Shown here one piece after another: positions 9,681 to 18,415 of a DNA stretch of 42,270 bases. Location of the stretch: NCBI GenBank assembly GCA_001804565.1, contig MHAC01000002.1:1-42270 (forward strand), written 5' to 3'. This DNA comes from Ignavibacteria bacterium GWF2_33_9. GTDB lineage: Bacteria; Bacteroidota; Ignavibacteria; Kapaibacteriales; UBA2268. A program made the position numbers and the translations under genes. How positions within the stretch are numbered: the stretch's first letter is position 1; each line of letters opens with the position of its first letter. A model generated the notes under the pieces. The model searched no databases, was not told where the DNA came from, and was given only the letters and a program-made list of their open reading frames with translations.

Positions 9681-9810
9681 TTTAACACCTTTATATTTAA
9701 AGATTTTTTTCAGAATTTCTGCAATTCAAAAATGTAAATTACAAAAAAAAAAAAGAGTTAACTATATTTTACGTGAAAAAAAATATTAAAAGAAGATGAT
9801 TTAGGTGCGG

Positions 9811-10770
9811 CTAACTTAATAAATCGAGTATAACAAGTGCAGCAGCGGATTCTAGAATGACAGGTGTGCGGAGTGCAAAACAAACATCGTGGCGTCCTTG
9901 CACTTTTATTTCAGTAATTTCATTCGTTTGCAAATTCACTGTTTTTTGTGATTTTCCAATGCTGGAAGTAGGACGGAATGCAACACGGAAGTGTATATCA
10001 TTTCCATTGGAAATTCCACCTGAGATACCGGCAGTATTATTTGTTTGTGTAGTGCCGGATTTGTCGGTAATTATGTCATTATAGTCGCTGCCCTTCATTC
10101 GGGCAGAGGCAAAACCTGCACCGAACTCAATTCCCTTCACTCCGGGAATGGAAAACATCATTGCACTCAAAGCAGACTCAATGCTATAAAAGAAAGGTTC
10201 GCCTTTTCCCGCAGGAATTACCGAAATAGTGCAGGAAACAATTCCTCCGAGAGAATCACCTGCATCGGTAGTTGCCCTTAACAATTCATCCCAATTTTGC
10301 GTGCCGCCAATTTCTTCAATTTTTGCAGAAAAAGTGATTTCAGGCATTAGCATTTGAGCAATTGAACCAGCCACAATCAGTGGAGTAGTAAGCCTGCCCG
10401 AAGAATGTCCGCCACCTGATATATCGGCAAATTTGCCATATTTTGCAATTTGAGTGAAATCAGAATGTCCGGGGCGGGGAGTTACTTCGAAGTGATAATC
10501 TGATGGTTGATGTAATTTATTTGGAAGTGCAAATGCTATCGGGGTGCCGGTGGTAAAACCGTCTTTCACACCTGAAAGAAAACTGATTTCGTCAGGCTCT
10601 TTTCTAGTTGTTGTGCCGAAAGCATTGCAGCGGCGTTTAGCAAGATTCGATTTGATTAAGTCGAAATCAATTTCCAAACCTGAAGGAATCCCATCAAGTA
10701 TCCCGCCAATGGAATGTCCGTGGGATTCCCCGAATATTTGAAATTTAATATTTTTTCCGAATGAATTCAT
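9811..10770 (-). CDS. aroC: Chorismate synthase, short divergent form
   Basis: AroC makes chorismate from EPSP, the last step of the shikimate pathway, and needs reduced FMN. The N-terminus is clear (NSFGKNIKFQIFGESHG), as are LSGV..GFTTGTPI, RPGHSDFTQIAKYG, GGISNGNDIHFRVAFRPTSSI and GRHDVCFALRTPVI, so both conserved histidines are present. The protein has only 319 residues against about 350-390 normally. The loss lies mainly in the middle and at the C-terminus. The usual RGGGRSSARET reads SGGGHSSGRLT, and RRRPG reads KRRCN. It may still be an active AroC of a divergent branch, but activity is inferred. The start codon lies 1 nt after the stop of the upstream permease gene, indicating co-transcription. 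Confidence 0.85.
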   Translation of the reverse strand: MNSFGKNIKFQIFGESHGHSIGGILDGIPSGLEIDFDLIKSNLAKRRCNAFGTTTRKEPDEISFLSGVKDGFTTGTPIAFALPNKLHQPSDYHFEVTPRPGHSDFTQIAKYGKFADISGGGHSSGRLTTPLIVAGSIAQMLMPEITFSAKIEEIGGTQNWDELLRATTDAGDSLGGIVSCTISVIPAGKGEPFFYSIESALSAMMFSIPGVKGIEFGAGFASARMKGSDYNDIITDKSGTTQTNNTAGISGGISNGNDIHFRVAFRPTSSIGKSQKTVNLQTNEITEIKVQGRHDVCFALRTPVILESAAALVILDLLS

Positions 10771-10771
10771 T

Positions 10772-12037
10772 TTAATCTAATACTTCATATCCAACATTTT
10801 CAACTGCTTCTTTAATTTCCTCTAAATCATAATCACCTGTTATATATGCGGCATTTTCTTCTAGTACAACTCTAACATTTTCGACACCTGTTGAAACAAT
10901 AGCACGCTTGACGTTCATAACGCAGTGATTACAATTCATACCATCTATTTTAAGTTTTACTTCACTTTTCATATTCATATCTTCTTTTTTAATATTTTTT
11001 ATAAAGTATTTTTTAATATATTTTCGATAAACGGACATTAACAATAAAATCAGAAAAATGCCGCCAATTGTATATTCCCAAGTTCCAAATTCCATTACAT
11101 GATTATGTTTATGGGACATAAAAGTGTGAGGATTAACATCTACCCAAATAAAAATCCTATCCAAAAGCAAGCCGAAAAGTATTGAAAGAATAGAAATTGA
11201 ACCAACAAATACAAAAGTTGCTTTTTTCCCTAAAGTTTTTATTAAGATTGTCAGAGATGCAGCATTAGTTGCCGGACCGGCTGCCAGGAAAACGAATGCG
11301 ACACCGGGAGAAAAGCCTTTCATAATCAGCGAAACTGCAATAGGAATAGATGCTGTTGCACAAACATACATCGGAATGCCGATTGCAACTAAAGCAAGCA
11401 TTCCTAGTATTCCTGAACTCAATACGCTCCCTGTAAAGAAGTCAGTAGGAATAAAATAAGTAATCAATCCTGCAATTAACAATCCGATAATGAATTGTGA
11501 TGAAATATCATCTAAAAATTCTACAAAAGGATAGATTACTATTTTATTGAAATAATGCGTGAAATCCTTTTTGTGATTAGGGTACAGCATTGGAAATTCC
11601 ATCATTTTCGGCGTGGATTTTGGAAAATCTTTCACGAAAATCTTCGTAAAAGTTCCGCTCAAAATTCCCATAAGAAAGGCTGCAATTGGGCGGAAAATTG
11701 CAAAAATAGGTCCAAGCATCCCGTAAGTTGCGACTATACTGTCAATCCCTGTCTGGGGAGTTGAGGTAAGGAAAGAAACAGTCGCAGATTTAGATGCACC
11801 ATTATTTGCCATGTAAACTGCACTTGGAATCACTCCGCAGGAGCAAAGTGGTAAAGGTACTCCGAAAAGTGATGCTTTGAAGATGGAAGAAAAATTATTC
11901 TTCCCAATATGCTTAGCCACAAGATCTTTAGTCATCCAAACATTCAATATTCCTACGAAAATCAAACCGAACATCAAATATGGAGCCATTTCTAAAAACA
12001 ATTGCAGCATTGCTTGCAATATATCTATTATAAACAT
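10772..12037 (-). CDS. SO_0444/ArsP-like metal efflux permease fused to a C-terminal HMA domain
   Basis: 421 residues. The first 340 or so form a permease of the DUF318/ArsP superfamily, with about eight hydrophobic segments and the motifs PLPLCSCGVIPSAVYM (Cys65, Cys67), STPQTGIDS, CATASIPIA (Cys226) and AGPATNAAS. These features match the SO_0444 group, linked to Cu/Zn efflux. A short His-containing loop (SHKHNH, about 309-314) precedes the last membrane segment. Residues 358-421 are a heavy-metal-associated domain with GMNCNHC (Cys369, Cys372), which would hand metal to the permease. The role as metal exporter is inferred from the family. It lies 37 nt downstream of a T9SS propeller gene and 1 nt upstream of aroC, all on the minus strand. 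Confidence 0.87.
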   Translation of the reverse strand: MFIIDILQAMLQLFLEMAPYLMFGLIFVGILNVWMTKDLVAKHIGKNNFSSIFKASLFGVPLPLCSCGVIPSAVYMANNGASKSATVSFLTSTPQTGIDSIVATYGMLGPIFAIFRPIAAFLMGILSGTFTKIFVKDFPKSTPKMMEFPMLYPNHKKDFTHYFNKIVIYPFVEFLDDISSQFIIGLLIAGLITYFIPTDFFTGSVLSSGILGMLALVAIGIPMYVCATASIPIAVSLIMKGFSPGVAFVFLAAGPATNAASLTILIKTLGKKATFVFVGSISILSILFGLLLDRIFIWVDVNPHTFMSHKHNHVMEFGTWEYTIGGIFLILLLMSVYRKYIKKYFIKNIKKEDMNMKSEVKLKIDGMNCNHCVMNVKRAIVSTGVENVRVVLEENAAYITGDYDLEEIKEAVENVGYEVLD

Positions 12038-12074
12038 TAATTTGCCTTATTTAGAAATTGATTTTTTTCAAGTC

Positions 12075-14225
12075 CTATTCTTTTATAAACTTAATTATCT
12101 CATTTTTATTGCTTGTTTGAATAATAATCAAGTAAAATCCTGATGGTAAATCATTCATATCCAAAAGAAGTGAATTATCTCCATTTTCTGTAAATTTTAT
12201 TGCTTGTTTTTGTCCGAGATAATCCATTATTTCGATGTCTTGGATTGCAGAACACGATAAATCATCATTCATTTTCAAAGTTGCAAAATTAGAAGCCGGA
12301 TTCGGATAAAGTGAAAATATTTTTGCTTTAGATTCAAAACTTTGCTCATCAATTGAATTATAAACTCCATATTCACGGAACATAGTAATTGCTATCGATT
12401 CCACATCTGCTTTGTAAATCCAGCTATTATCATTTATATCAACGTACAGTTTATATGCTTTTTCGTAAATTAGATTAAGTTCCTCCGGTGTTTTCCACCC
12501 AAAATCATCTTTCTTCCATACTTTTTCATCTACTTGCAAATACATTTTGTCTGGAGGAACGAATGAAAGTAAAGGCACTTTGTCGAGTAAACTTTTGAAA
12601 GCAGGTACATCATTTTCTCCGGAGGTAATAATATCCCAATTTCCGTCATTAAACTTGAAAATATCGCCAACTGAAGCCAGCCAGATATCTCCATTATAGT
12701 CAGCATACATTTTCAAGTCTTCGAATGTGCGGATTTTCTTTGGAATATCTGAAGGGATTATTGAATCAATCCATTTATTATCCCTAAATCCATAGTATCC
12801 TTCTAAAGTTTTCACCCATTTAATGCTATTTTTATCGATTATGACATCTCCAAATGTGAAATTATCTGCTTTGCCGGGGAGTGAAAATGTATCTGTTCTA
12901 CCTTCGAAATATCTCCAAAGATGTCGATTGGAAGTCATCCAAAGTGTATCGGCTGAATCAAAGGAAAGTCCGTATTTTGATATAGAAGAATATTTATCAT
13001 CAAGTACTGAATGAAGAGAATCTTCAGTGAACTGATAAAGTTGATTGTGGGATATTATGTAAACGTCATTAAGTGAATTTGTTGCTATATCTTTAATACC
13101 GCCAATTTTGTTAAATCCTTTTTTAATTCCGTAAAATTTGAAATTATGTGTGTCAAATATACCCATTCCGTCATAATTTGCAATGTAAACATAACCGTTA
13201 GGTGCGGAATAAAATGTGTTAAGAAATTGTCCGGGCATCAGTTCATTATCATAAATCGTTGAGTAAGTTGTGTCTTTATTCTGTACTTTTTTAATTAACT
13301 TACAAGAACCGCCCATCCAAATATTATCAAGATAGTCAATGTAAGAAGTCATAGGTCTGCCGATTAGTCCATTGGAAATATTGTAATCAATCATTGTGAT
13401 TTCCGAAGAAGCAACATCAATTTTGAAAAATCCTGCAGCATTTGTTCCGCTAATGTCACCGTCTGCAGATAGATTAATATCATCAATATAACTTTCCTCC
13501 TGTGAACTCATCATAAGTTGCTGGAAAGAAATTTCATCCTGGCGGATAAGACCGTATGTGCCATAAGTAGCAATCCATTTCACGCCGGTCCTATCTTTAA
13601 TTACTTTTCTATATGAAATTTGATTCGAACCAATAAGAGCTTCAGCAGGCAAAGTAACTTCTGTTAATTCGCCATTAACTAACACATCAAAATGAGGACT
13701 ATTTGAGCAAATAAAGACTGTGTCGGAATTTGGATCAAATGAGATGCTGGTAACATTGAAATCAATACCATAGTTTTCAGTTTCCCATTCGGAGCCATTT
13801 TTAATTATCAATCCTTTATCTGTACCAATCCAAAGTAATCCGGTTGGATCTTCAACCATGCAATTCACCTTATTTGAAGGCAATGGAGAATTTTCTGTCG
13901 TAAGGATACTCCAGTTAGTATCATAAATCATCCAAATCCCCAGATTGGAAGAAAGATAAATGTTTCCGTCAAAATTACGCCATATATCTGTGAACATCAG
14001 TTCTGTACTAGCCAAAGCCATATAATCCTGATGCCATTTCTTCATTTCGCCTGTATTCAAATCATATGTGCTAATTCCCCTTCCGACAGCCCAAATTGTG
14101 TTATCAAACTGCCTGATTTTTTTAACAGTTGGATCGCTTATTGCAATTGCTTGTGGAGTTAATGCTGCCGAAAGTGATTCAATTGCAAAAACGAAAATTA
14201 TCATTATGTAAGTGAATTTTTTCAT
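12075..14225 (-). CDS. Secreted two-component-regulator-type propeller protein with T9SS sorting domain
   Basis: 716 residues with an N-terminal signal peptide (MKKFTYIMIIFVFAIESLSA). The body holds repeated propeller blades of the kind seen in extracellular sensor domains of Bacteroidota: DPTGLLWIGTDKGLIIKNG, DYLDNIWMGGSCKLI, NGYVYIANYDGMGIFD, NGDIWLASVGDIFKFNDG. There is no histidine kinase or transmembrane part, so it is a stand-alone propeller. The C-terminus (about 640-716) is a type A T9SS domain: FSLYPNPASNFATLKM, IMDYLGQKQ, LPSGFYLIIIQ and a Lys-rich end. The function is unknown. It would be secreted or attached at the cell surface. The gene is first in a possible three-gene unit with the metal permease and aroC. 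Confidence 0.88.
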   Translation of the reverse strand: MKKFTYIMIIFVFAIESLSAALTPQAIAISDPTVKKIRQFDNTIWAVGRGISTYDLNTGEMKKWHQDYMALASTELMFTDIWRNFDGNIYLSSNLGIWMIYDTNWSILTTENSPLPSNKVNCMVEDPTGLLWIGTDKGLIIKNGSEWETENYGIDFNVTSISFDPNSDTVFICSNSPHFDVLVNGELTEVTLPAEALIGSNQISYRKVIKDRTGVKWIATYGTYGLIRQDEISFQQLMMSSQEESYIDDINLSADGDISGTNAAGFFKIDVASSEITMIDYNISNGLIGRPMTSYIDYLDNIWMGGSCKLIKKVQNKDTTYSTIYDNELMPGQFLNTFYSAPNGYVYIANYDGMGIFDTHNFKFYGIKKGFNKIGGIKDIATNSLNDVYIISHNQLYQFTEDSLHSVLDDKYSSISKYGLSFDSADTLWMTSNRHLWRYFEGRTDTFSLPGKADNFTFGDVIIDKNSIKWVKTLEGYYGFRDNKWIDSIIPSDIPKKIRTFEDLKMYADYNGDIWLASVGDIFKFNDGNWDIITSGENDVPAFKSLLDKVPLLSFVPPDKMYLQVDEKVWKKDDFGWKTPEELNLIYEKAYKLYVDINDNSWIYKADVESIAITMFREYGVYNSIDEQSFESKAKIFSLYPNPASNFATLKMNDDLSCSAIQDIEIMDYLGQKQAIKFTENGDNSLLLDMNDLPSGFYLIIIQTSNKNEIIKFIKE

Positions 14226-14338
14226 TTGTCAGATATATTTCTTTTAAAAAATGCAATTTAATAAATATAATTGTAATTCTAAATAAACAACGTAAATATG
14301 CTGTGTATTTGAATAATTTTTCATAATTTTAAAGTTAA

Positions 14339-14346
14339 TATTTTTG
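14339..14346 (+). promoter_or_regulatory. Candidate -7 promoter element (TAnnTTTG type)
   Basis: TATTTTTG ends 24 nt before the ATG of the C69 peptidase and matches the Bacteroidota -7 consensus TAnnTTTG. No good -33 TTTG lies at the expected distance, so this rests on one short, AT-rich motif. Confidence 0.35.
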
Positions 14347-14370
14347 TAAAAAATAAAAATTGGGTATAAA

Positions 14371-16020
14371 ATGAATTTGCAAAAACTATCTGTTCTGATA
14401 ATAACAGTTTTATTTTTAAGTTTCGTAAAATCAGAATCCTGCACAAATTTGCTTGTATCGAAAGGAGCGTCAGTTGACGGTTCCACGATGATAACTTACA
14501 ATGCAGATGCAGGCGGATTTATGGAACCATTTTATTATATGGAAGCTGCAGACCATGCACCCGGAGAAATGGTTGATATATACGAATGGGATAGCGGCAA
14601 ATATTTGGGAAAAATCAAGCAGGTTGCTCATACATATAGAGTCGTAGGTAATATGAATGAACATCAAGTAAGCATTGGAGAAACAACTTATGGTGGTCGT
14701 GAATTACATGATTCTACAGCGATTGTGGATTATGGCTCATTGATGTATATTGCTTTGCAAAGAGCAAAAACTGCACGTGAAGCAATCAAAATTATGGGTG
14801 AACTCGTTGCTGAATATGGTTATTACAGTAGTGGAGAATCATTCTCTGTTGCAGATCCTAATGAAGTATGGATTCTCGAAATGATTTCCAAAGGAATGGA
14901 AGAAAAAGGAGCTGTTTGGGCCGCTATTCGCATTCCTGACGGATATATTGCTGCGCATGCAAATCAAGCACGCATTCAATCATTCGATATGAATGATAAG
15001 GAAAATGTAATGTGCTCACCGGATGTTGTAACTTTCGCTGAAAGAATGAAATTTTACGATAAAAAAATAGATGGTGCATTCAGTTTCCAAAAAGCCTATG
15101 CACCTGCAGATCCTGGAGCTTTACTTTACTGCGAAGGACGAGTTTGGAGTATTTTTAATCGTGCTGCTCCTTCCCAAAATTTTAAATCAGATTACTGGCG
15201 ATGCGTGAAAGGTGAAGAACCTTATCCGCTATTCATTAAACCCGACAAAAAATTGAGTGTGAAAGATGCAATTGCATTGATGCGTGACCATTTTGAAGGA
15301 ACTCCTTATGATATGACTACAGGAGTTGCGGCAGGTCCTTTTGGAGTACCTTATCGCTGGAAAAATCTTGGCTGGAAAATCTCTACTGATACAGTGAACG
15401 CTTATGGATGGGAAAGACCAATTTCTACACAGCAAACTGCATTCGCTTTTGTTTCGCAGATGCGTTCATTCTTACCCGATGAAATTGGTGGATGTTTCTG
15501 GTACGGAGTGGACGATACTTACTCGAACGTGTATATCCCTCTTTACTGTTCAATTCAACGTCCTCCTGCACCATTCGTTGGTGGCAGTATTCAGAAATTT
15601 GATATTACCAAAGGCTTTTGGGTGTTCAACTTAGTTGCAAATTTGGCTTATACTAAGTATTCATATATGATTAAAGATATTCAGGTAGTTCAATCAGAAT
15701 TGGAAAACAAATTCCATGCAACCCAGGAGTATTTTGAAAAAGCAGCATTGGACTTATATAAAATTGACAAAAAACTTGCTGTTGATTTTCTTACCGATTA
15801 TTCATGCTCGCAATCGCAAACTACTGTGGACCGTTGGAGACAACTTTGGGAAGAACTTGTTGTGAAATATAATGATGGCTTTATTAACGATGTGAATGTT
15901 GATAATGGACGTCACCCAAAAGGAGTTGGGTATGGAGATGAATTTTTCAAGGAAGTACTGAAAGATACACCGGGTTATTATGACGTGAAGTGGAGAGATA
16001 AACCCAAAAAGAAAAAGTAA
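14371..16020 (+). CDS. C69-family dipeptidase (PepD-like Ntn hydrolase), exported
   Basis: 549 residues. Peptidase family C69 enzymes are N-terminal nucleophile hydrolases that cleave dipeptides, with a cysteine exposed at the mature N-terminus. Here a signal peptide (MNLQKLSVLIITVLFLSFVK) runs into SESCTNLLVSKGASVDGSTM, so Cys24 is the expected nucleophile. CTNLLV...DGSTM corresponds to the start of cytosolic PepD proteins. Other family marks are EHQVSIGETTYGGRE, YGYYSSGESFSVADPNEVWILEM, and GVPYRWKNLGW. The C-terminus ends in a basic KKKK stretch. The protein should be periplasmic or secreted and may supply amino acids from peptides. The FtsB/DivIC-like gene follows after 42 nt. Confidence 0.9.
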   Translation: MNLQKLSVLIITVLFLSFVKSESCTNLLVSKGASVDGSTMITYNADAGGFMEPFYYMEAADHAPGEMVDIYEWDSGKYLGKIKQVAHTYRVVGNMNEHQVSIGETTYGGRELHDSTAIVDYGSLMYIALQRAKTAREAIKIMGELVAEYGYYSSGESFSVADPNEVWILEMISKGMEEKGAVWAAIRIPDGYIAAHANQARIQSFDMNDKENVMCSPDVVTFAERMKFYDKKIDGAFSFQKAYAPADPGALLYCEGRVWSIFNRAAPSQNFKSDYWRCVKGEEPYPLFIKPDKKLSVKDAIALMRDHFEGTPYDMTTGVAAGPFGVPYRWKNLGWKISTDTVNAYGWERPISTQQTAFAFVSQMRSFLPDEIGGCFWYGVDDTYSNVYIPLYCSIQRPPAPFVGGSIQKFDITKGFWVFNLVANLAYTKYSYMIKDIQVVQSELENKFHATQEYFEKAALDLYKIDKKLAVDFLTDYSCSQSQTTVDRWRQLWEELVVKYNDGFINDVNVDNGRHPKGVGYGDEFFKEVLKDTPGYYDVKWRDKPKKKK

Positions 16021-16062
16021 TTTTTTAATTACAATTCAGAATTTTATTCAGTTTGAGGATTA

Positions 16063-16377
16063 ATGAAACTATTCAAAGATTGGGATAATAAGAAAAAGGC
16101 AAATGTTTTCATCTGGCTTATGTTAATTATTACAATCATTGCCTATATTGTTTTTTCTCCCAGCGGGATTGTGAACAGATATATTCTTACAAAGAAAAAT
16201 AATGTATTAAAATTAAAAATTGCAAAAGAAAATCAAATAAATGATTCGTTGAATAAGCAAATCAACAAGATACTTAACGATACCAATGAAATTGAAAAAA
16301 TCGCCCGAGAGAAGTATGGTATGAAGCTCCCGGGCGAAAAAATATATATTGTCCCTTCTAAAAAGAAAGAAGAGTAA
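16063..16377 (+). CDS. Septum formation initiator family protein (FtsB/DivIC-like)
   Basis: 104 residues, a single-pass membrane protein of the divisome. A short basic cytosolic tail (MKLFKDWDNKKKAN) is followed by one transmembrane helix (about residues 15-35). Next come a periplasmic coiled coil (about 42-80, NNVLKLKIAKENQINDSLNKQ) and the family signature EIEKIAREKYGMKLPGEKIY. In well-studied bacteria FtsB/DivIC joins FtsL and FtsQ/DivIB to activate septal peptidoglycan synthesis. The start is supported by GAGGA 6 nt before the ATG. The 3' part of this gene also encodes, on the other strand, a likely terminator for hslU. Confidence 0.85.
   Translation: MKLFKDWDNKKKANVFIWLMLIITIIAYIVFSPSGIVNRYILTKKNNVLKLKIAKENQINDSLNKQINKILNDTNEIEKIAREKYGMKLPGEKIYIVPSKKKEE
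16294..16337 (-). terminator. Rho-independent terminator of hslU inside the antisense of the FtsB-like gene
   Basis: Arms at 16301-16311 and 16327-16337 pair as 7 GC-rich base pairs, one mismatch, then 3 more pairs, with a 15-nt loop. Read on the minus strand, the stem is followed at once by six T (16300-16295). It lies about 50-90 nt downstream of the hslU stop at 16386. The plus-strand side has A residues instead, so it should act in one direction only. Confidence 0.75.
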
Positions 16378-16385
16378 TTCACTTA

Positions 16386-17804
16386 TTAGAGAATAAATTT
16401 CGACAAATCAATATTTGTTGTGATGTGAGCTAGTTTCTCTTTTACGAAATCAGCATCAATTTTTATTATCTTCGAGTGCTTCTTATCAGGAATATCGAAC
16501 ATCAATTCTTCAAGTAATTGAGTGAGAATTGTATGCAAACGTCTAGCACCGATATTAGTTACTTCGTTATTTATTAGAGCAGCTGTGGAGGCAATCTGCT
16601 TAATAGCGCTCTCTTCGAAAATCAGCTCAACACCTTCCGAATTCATCAAAGCATTATACTGCTTTATCAATGCGTTTTCGGGGATAGTAAGAATCTTCAC
16701 AAAATCCTCTTCAGTGAGGCTTTGCAATTCGACTCTTATTGGGAAACGACCTTGTAATTCGGGAATTAAATCAGATGGTTTAGATATATGGAATGCACCA
16801 CTTGCTACAAAAAGTATATGGTCAGTCTTCACGCTGCCATATTTAGTATTTACTGTCGAACCTTCCACGATTGGCAGTAAATCCCTTTGAACACCTTCAC
16901 GGGAAACATCAGCACTACCTCCACGGTTTTCACCGGCAACAATCTTATCAATCTCATCAATAAATATTATTCCGGAATTTTCTGCACGAACGAGGGCATC
17001 GTTCACAACTGAATCCATATCAATCAATTTTTCTACTTCTTCTTTTGCAAGTATTTTATATGCTTCAGAAATTTTGACTTTTCTTTTTTTCGATTTTTTC
17101 GGTATAACTGAATTCATCAAATCTTGGATATTCATTCCAAGTTCATCACCGCCAATTGGTCCGAGTATTTGCATAGAGGGAGCGGAATCTGCAATTACGT
17201 CAATTTCAATCTCTCTGTCATTCATTTTTCCTTTTCGTAATATTGCACGTAGTTTTTCACGTGTTTCTTCATTTTCCTTAATTTCTTCGGCAGCATTCTC
17301 AGGAGAAAATGATTTTTTAGGAACTGGTGGGATTAAAATATCCAAAATTCTTTCTTCAACGGCGATTTCTGCTAATTTTTCTTTTTCAATTTTATGTTCT
17401 TCCTTCACAACTTTTACAGATCGGTCAACAAGTTCACGAACCATTGATTCGACGTCACGCCCAACATAACCCACTTCGGTGAACTTGGTTGCTTCCACTT
17501 TCACAAAAGGAGCCTGTGCCAAAGATGCAAGTCTGCGTGCTATTTCTGTCTTTCCTACTCCCGTTGGTCCGATTAAGATAATATTATTAGGCATTATTTC
17601 ATCTTTCATGCTGCCTTCAACTTGCTGTCTTCTCCATCGATTTCGCAAAGCTATTGCTACGGATTTTTTTGCTTCATCTTGTCCTATGATGAATTTATTC
17701 AGTTCCGATACAATCTGGTGTGGTGTTAATTGCAATTCTGTTGTATTTTTCAAAATAAAATTCTGCTCGGATGTTTCCTGAAGTAATTTGTTTTCGCTAT
17801 TCAT
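16386..17804 (-). CDS. hslU: ATP-dependent protease ATPase subunit HslU
   Basis: HslU (ClpY) is the AAA+ unfoldase that feeds substrates to the HslV peptidase. 472 residues with all landmarks: IVSELNKFIIGQDEAKK, Walker A GPTGVGKT (79-86), pore loop GYVGRD (112-117), an I-domain insertion with low conservation (about 150-245), Walker [13 protein letters not shown], and sensor-2 GARRLHTI. The C-terminus DLSKFIL keeps the tail that docks into HslV, so a partner should exist. Yet hslV is not adjacent: the neighbours are FtsB-like (convergent, 8 nt away) and OsmC (divergent). The N-terminus is about 22 residues longer than in E. coli, with no internal Met before the conserved region. A terminator is seen inside the neighbouring gene. 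Confidence 0.96.
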   Translation of the reverse strand: MNSENKLLQETSEQNFILKNTTELQLTPHQIVSELNKFIIGQDEAKKSVAIALRNRWRRQQVEGSMKDEIMPNNIILIGPTGVGKTEIARRLASLAQAPFVKVEATKFTEVGYVGRDVESMVRELVDRSVKVVKEEHKIEKEKLAEIAVEERILDILIPPVPKKSFSPENAAEEIKENEETREKLRAILRKGKMNDREIEIDVIADSAPSMQILGPIGGDELGMNIQDLMNSVIPKKSKKRKVKISEAYKILAKEEVEKLIDMDSVVNDALVRAENSGIIFIDEIDKIVAGENRGGSADVSREGVQRDLLPIVEGSTVNTKYGSVKTDHILFVASGAFHISKPSDLIPELQGRFPIRVELQSLTEEDFVKILTIPENALIKQYNALMNSEGVELIFEESAIKQIASTAALINNEVTNIGARRLHTILTQLLEELMFDIPDKKHSKIIKIDADFVKEKLAHITTNIDLSKFIL

Positions 17805-17915
17805 AAGTAATAATTTATTTTCATTCGTTAAAGTTATTAATACGAAAATAGTGATTAAAAATTTCTTACATTGCTATTCGTTCATATGTTTTTATGAATT
17901 AAAATTTTAGAGAAA

Positions 17916-18329
17916 ATGAAAGTAACTTTACAATTACAGGAAAAAATGCGAATCAAAGGACTTGATTCTGCAGGTCATGAAACTTTTTTCGATACAGTTG
18001 AGGCACATGGTGGTGACGATACTGCTGCAACTCCAATGTCAATTTTACTACAGGCTATGGGAGCATGTTCATTTATGGATGTTGTTTCGATTCTTAATAA
18101 GAAAAGAAGACAGGTGGATAATCTCGAAATAGAGATTGAAGCAGTTCGATCAGATAAGCATCCGAAAGTTTTCACAGATGTTCATCTTAAGTATGTTCTT
18201 ACCAGTCCAGATGCAGAAATGAAAGATTTGGAAAGAGCAATTGAATTAAGCCAGACAACATATTGTGGGGCATCTGCAATGTTTCAGCGTTCAGGATGTA
18301 ATGTTACAACTGAGGCAGTAATTATTTAA
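17916..18329 (+). CDS. OsmC family protein
   Basis: 137 residues. OsmC/Ohr proteins are thiol peroxidases that reduce organic hydroperoxides with a pair of cysteines. The two candidates are Cys51 (MGACSFMDVVSIL) and Cys117 (TTYCGASAMFQ), 66 residues apart as in the family. A third cysteine is at 128 (RSGCNV). N-terminal strands with DTVEAHGGDD and ATPMSILLQAMGAC are typical of the OsmC branch rather than strict Ohr, so the substrate is uncertain. It is a single gene, divergent from hslU with 111 nt between them. It ends in a strong bidirectional hairpin at 18361. Confidence 0.88.
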   Translation: MKVTLQLQEKMRIKGLDSAGHETFFDTVEAHGGDDTAATPMSILLQAMGACSFMDVVSILNKKRRQVDNLEIEIEAVRSDKHPKVFTDVHLKYVLTSPDAEMKDLERAIELSQTTYCGASAMFQRSGCNVTTEAVII

Positions 18330-18360
18330 ATATTATATCTTTTTATAAAAAGAAAAAAGA

Positions 18361-18393
18361 AAAAAAATTCCGGTTCAGCCGGAATTTTTTTTT
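18361..18393. terminator. Bidirectional Rho-independent terminator
   Basis: Arms at 18361-18373 and 18379-18391 form a 13-bp perfect stem (attccgg/ccggaat core with A/T tails) and a 5-nt loop, flanked by A on the left and T on the right. It lies between OsmC (ends 18329) and the convergent lipoprotein gene (ends 18416). Confidence 0.9.
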
Positions 18394-18415
18394 AATTGTT
18401 AGTTTACTATTTTTT

